A DNA stretch of 64,000 bases. It comes from DATARN01 sp963851105 (GTDB lineage: Bacteria; Actinomycetota; Acidimicrobiia; Acidimicrobiales; Palsa-688). Each line of letters starts with the position of its first letter. Positions within the stretch are counted from its first letter, which is position 1. Where the stretch lies: NCBI GenBank assembly GCA_963851105.1, contig CAWKNP010000008.1:558001-622000 (forward strand), read 5' to 3'. Shown piece after piece: positions 61,727 through 64,000 of the stretch. Both the position numbers and the translations under genes were made by a program. The notes under the pieces are model-generated. The model ran no database searches, was not told the DNA's origin, and saw nothing but the letters and a program-made list of their open reading frames with translations.

Positions 61727-63072
61727 CCGACTCCGATCTGTATGCCCACCTCTGGGCCACGGCCGAATTGCGGGCAATCTTCGACGAACAGGCCCGCCTG
61801 CAGTCGTGGCTCGACATCCTGGCGGCGTTGGCCCGGGCCCAGGCCCGCGTCGGGATCATCCCGGCGGAATCGGCCGCGGCCATCACCGAGGCGGCCCAGG
61901 TGGAGCGCCTCGACATGGACTATGCCGCGGCCGAGACGCGGGCCACCTCGCACTCAACCCTCGGGGTGATCCATGCCTTCCAGCGGATCCTGCCGGAAGC
62001 GGCCCGCGAGCACGTCTACTTGGGCGTGACGGTCCAAGACATCACCGACACCTGGACCTCACTTGCCCTTCGCGGCGTCGGCGCCATCGTCTGGCGTGAC
62101 CTCCGGGTTGTCGAGTTGCGGTTGCTCGACCTCGCCGAACGCCATCGCGCCGACATCATGATCGGCCGGACCCACGGCCAGCCCGGGGCCCCGATCACCT
62201 TCGGCTTCAAGGCCGCTTCCTGGGCCGACGAGATTCGGCGCCACCTCGGGCGGATGCACGACGGCCAGGCCCGCTGGCTCGTCGGCCAACTGGCGGGATC
62301 GGTCGGCGCCCTCGGGTTCTTCGGTGACGACGGCATCGCGCTGCGCCGGCATTTCTGTGCCGAGGTCGGCTTGGGTGACCCGGGGATCTCGTGGCTGACG
62401 GCGCGCGACCGGCTGGTCGAGTTCAGCCAGGTCCTGGCGGCGATCAGCGCGACGCTGGCCCGCATCGGCGGTGAGGTCTACGAACTGCAACGCCAGGAGA
62501 TCGGCGAGCTGCGCGAGCCCGCCGCCTTGGGGGCGGTCAGCAGCATCACCATGCCCCACAAGCGCAACCCCGAGCGCAGCGAGCACCTCGACACCTTGAA
62601 CCGGTTGGTGCGGGCCAACGCCGGCGCCGTCCTCGAGGCGATGGTGCAGCAGCACGAGCGCGACGGGCGAGGCTGGAAGACGGAGTGGGTGGCCCTACCC
62701 GAGGTGTGCCTCCTGACCGGCGCCGGCCTGCAGCTGGCGGTCGAGATCCTGTCCGGACTCGAGGTCGACACCGCTCGCATGGCCGCCAACGCCGAAGTTC
62801 AGGCCGGCTTCATCAACTCCGAACAGGTGCTGGCCGCGCTCACCCCGCATTTCGGCAAGCACCGGGCCCAGGCGCTGATGCAGGAGGCGTTGCACACCAA
62901 GGGCACGTCGACCGCGCCGGTGGTCGCCGCCCTGGCGGGGGCGGGCATCTCGACTCCCGCCGGACACGACGGGGCGCTGGTTATCCCGCCGGCCGCGCTG
63001 GCGATGGTCGACGAGGTCGTCGCTCGGGGCCGGGCCGCCCGCGCCGTCGAGTCGGCGACATGGCCGGCGTGA
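61711..63072 (+). CDS. Aspartase/fumarase-superfamily lyase (XcbC1- or PurB-like)
   Basis: 453 aa from ATG 61711. Superfamily signatures: ATSHSTLGVIHAFQR (T-S-H), IGRTHGQPGAPITFGFK (His/Thr catalytic loop), and SSITMPHKRNP (residues 277-287) in place of GSSxMPxKxN, as in adenylosuccinate-lyase-type proteins. These enzymes eliminate fumarate or, in the XcbC1 enzyme of Xanthobacter, phosphate from phosphosulfolactate to give sulfoacrylate. Right behind comA, the latter is more likely than purB. The start overlaps the preceding gene and its end overlaps the next (12-13 bp). Confidence 0.88.
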   Translation: MVARLADSDLYAHLWATAELRAIFDEQARLQSWLDILAALARAQARVGIIPAESAAAITEAAQVERLDMDYAAAETRATSHSTLGVIHAFQRILPEAAREHVYLGVTVQDITDTWTSLALRGVGAIVWRDLRVVELRLLDLAERHRADIMIGRTHGQPGAPITFGFKAASWADEIRRHLGRMHDGQARWLVGQLAGSVGALGFFGDDGIALRRHFCAEVGLGDPGISWLTARDRLVEFSQVLAAISATLARIGGEVYELQRQEIGELREPAALGAVSSITMPHKRNPERSEHLDTLNRLVRANAGAVLEAMVQQHERDGRGWKTEWVALPEVCLLTGAGLQLAVEILSGLEVDTARMAANAEVQAGFINSEQVLAALTPHFGKHRAQALMQEALHTKGTSTAPVVAALAGAGISTPAGHDGALVIPPAALAMVDEVVARGRAARAVESATWPA

Positions 63073-64000
63073 TCGCGCCACGGTTCGTGCTGGCGACCCT
63101 CCCCACGCCATTGGTGCCGGCCCTCCGCCTCCGCGCCGCCATCGGCGGGCCCCTGGTGTGGGTCAAGCGGGACGACCTCACCGGTTTCGCCACCGCCGGC
63201 AACAAGGCCCGAGCCCTCGAGTTCCTGGTGGGCGACGCCATCGCCCGGGGCTGCGACACCCTCGTCACCGGGGGCGGTGCCAGCTCCAACTTCTGCGCCG
63301 CCGCGGCCGCCGCCGCCCAGGTGGCGGGCCTCGCCTGCCAGCTGGTGCTGTACGGCTCCCGCCCCGCCGCGCCGCACCCCAACCTGGCCGCGGCGCGGGC
63401 CGCGGGCGCCGAGGTGCATTTCACCGGACGACCCGATCGCGAGGAGATCGACGGTGCCGTCGCCACTCGGGCGGCGGCCCTCGGCGACCGCGCCTACCCC
63501 GTGCCCCGCGGTGGGGCCACGCCGGTGGGCGCCCTTGGCTACGTCGCCGCCTACCGCGAGGTCATGGCCCAGCTGTCGCAGCACCACGTCGAGCCCGGGG
63601 TGATGGTGGTGGCGACCGGTAGCGGCGGTACCCAGGCGGGCCTGATGGCGGGGGCGGCGGGGGCGGCGGGGGCGGCGACGACAGCTGGGGCGGCGGCGGC
63701 GGGCACGGCTGGGGCGGCGGGGACGGCGGCGACGGCTGGGGCGGCGGGCACGGCAGGGGCGGCGGGCGCTGGCACGGCCTGGCGCATCCTCGGCGCCACG
63801 GTCAGCCGGCCCCCTGACGAGATCCGCGCCACAGTCGCCGCGCTGGCCCACGCTGTTGTCCCCGAAGGCGTCGCCGACTGCGAGATCGTCGATGCCCGGG
63901 GTCCGGGTTTCGGGGAGCCGTCGGACGTCGGCGAACGGGCCGCCCGGATGGCGTGGGAGACCGAAGGCCTGCTGCTCGACCCCGTCTACACCGCCAAAGC
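63060..64000 (+). CDS. D-cysteine desulfhydrase/ACC deaminase-like PLP enzyme, cut by the right edge
   Basis: ATG 63060, open to the last base. Fold type II PLP enzyme: LPTPLVPALRL, VKRDDLTGFATAGNKARALE with PLP Lys49 (G-N-K-x-R), TGGGASSNFCAAAAAAA and VATGSGGTQAGLMAG. The family includes D-cysteine desulfhydrase, L-cysteate sulfo-lyase and the XcbD1/XcbE1-type proteins of bacterial coenzyme M synthesis. A ~40-residue Ala/Gly/Thr stretch interrupts the domain after QAGLMAG and before TAWRILGATVSRPPDE. The last coded residues here are LLDPVYTAK, a motif near the usual C-terminus, so little is missing. Confidence 0.88.
   Translation, partial: MAGVIAPRFVLATLPTPLVPALRLRAAIGGPLVWVKRDDLTGFATAGNKARALEFLVGDAIARGCDTLVTGGGASSNFCAAAAAAAQVAGLACQLVLYGSRPAAPHPNLAAARAAGAEVHFTGRPDREEIDGAVATRAAALGDRAYPVPRGGATPVGALGYVAAYREVMAQLSQHHVEPGVMVVATGSGGTQAGLMAGAAGAAGAATTAGAAAAGTAGAAGTAATAGAAGTAGAAGAGTAWRILGATVSRPPDEIRATVAALAHAVVPEGVADCEIVDARGPGFGEPSDVGERAARMAWETEGLLLDPVYTAK
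63648..63776 (+). repeat. GGGGCGGCG-type low-complexity tract in the PLP gene
   Basis: About 130 bp of variants of ggggcggcg and gctggggcggcgggcacg, in frame, coding Ala-Gly-Ala-Ala-Gly and Thr-Ala-Gly repeats. Probably grown by slippage; may also be a site of assembly error. Confidence 0.85.

Noticed and set aside
61711..63072. Annotation as housekeeping adenylosuccinate lyase (purB)
   Set aside because: Signature fits the superfamily but comA and PLP-lyase context and lack of purine genes nearby make XcbC1-like function more likely; kept as an alternative only.

Overview
The window is a GC-rich actinobacterial chromosome segment. The marker families present (CarD, DUF3039, DUF3263, HemQ, GpgS, a SigR/RsrA-type sigma/anti-sigma pair, a TIGR03624-like zinc metalloprotease, an MSMEG_0565-type glycosyltransferase) point to Actinomycetota. 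The order carD-rlmB-sigH, with a Spo0H-like sigma factor, and the shape of the folate/NAD/CoA block make the class Acidimicrobiia my best guess (inference). Most genes are tightly packed, often with ATGA/GTGA stop-start overlaps. One tRNA gene (Thr, TGT) is present; I saw no rRNA, IS element, prophage or CRISPR array.

Layout. 0-6.3 kb: envelope polysaccharide genes (truncated Ala/Glu/Arg coiled-coil protein, WbaP-like sugar transferase, GT4 glycosyltransferase, class I methyltransferase, GtrA). 6.3-14.8 kb: citrate synthase, GNAT, PAC2, NUDIX, a CoA-disulfide-reductase-like flavoprotein, and an operon hemQ-larE-two orphan genes. 14.8-18.3 kb: groEL under a CIRCE operator, then a SAM-I riboswitch controlling a threonine-synthase-like gene coupled to a MoaD-like sulfur carrier. 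18.3-22.4 kb: compatible-solute genes (gpgS, glycerate kinase, otsA, otsB). 22.4-34 kb: LytR_C and DUF3263 proteins, tRNA-Thr, YbaK, carD-rlmB-sigH-DUF3039, a Crp regulator, radA-disA-hydrolase, two exported proteins and a Usp. 34-38 kb: clpC and, divergently, a polyprenyl synthetase. 38-51.6 kb: one very long minus-strand gene run (small membrane protein, metalloprotease, tilS, hpt, ftsH, folE, folP, pseudophosphatase-like gene, folB, folK, panC, nadB, nadC, coaX, lysS) covering folate, NAD and CoA synthesis. 51.6-52.8 kb: an ECF sigma factor, its zinc anti-sigma factor and a small zinc-finger-like protein.

52.8-64 kb is the most unusual part. A minus-strand operon (carbamate kinase, FdrA, glycosyltransferase) faces a plus-strand unit (unknown protein, radical SAM, GNAT), followed by a convergent AIR-synthase-like gene and a divergent operon: phosphosulfolactate synthase (ComA), an unknown Cys-rich protein, an aspartase/fumarase-superfamily lyase and a D-cysteine-desulfhydrase-like PLP enzyme that runs off the right edge. 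Radical SAM + GNAT + AIR-synthase + glycosyltransferase are parts of the MSMEG_0565-0572/Sll0783-0787 (Nit1C) nitrogen cluster. ComA + fumarase-type lyase + PLP lyase match the early enzymes of the bacterial coenzyme M pathway. Three intergenic regions of the cluster carry the same AT-rich motif (core CGTTTACTATA), which suggests co-regulation. I consider this the best candidate for an undescribed combined system; the SAM-riboswitch thrC-moaD pair is the second.

Cautions: the polyprenyl synthetase and lysS, 235 bp apart, each carry a one-base insertion near the 3' end, which looks like local sequence error or decay. The 3.9-5.8 kb stretch contains two genes without canonical starts and two convergent genes that run through each other without stops.
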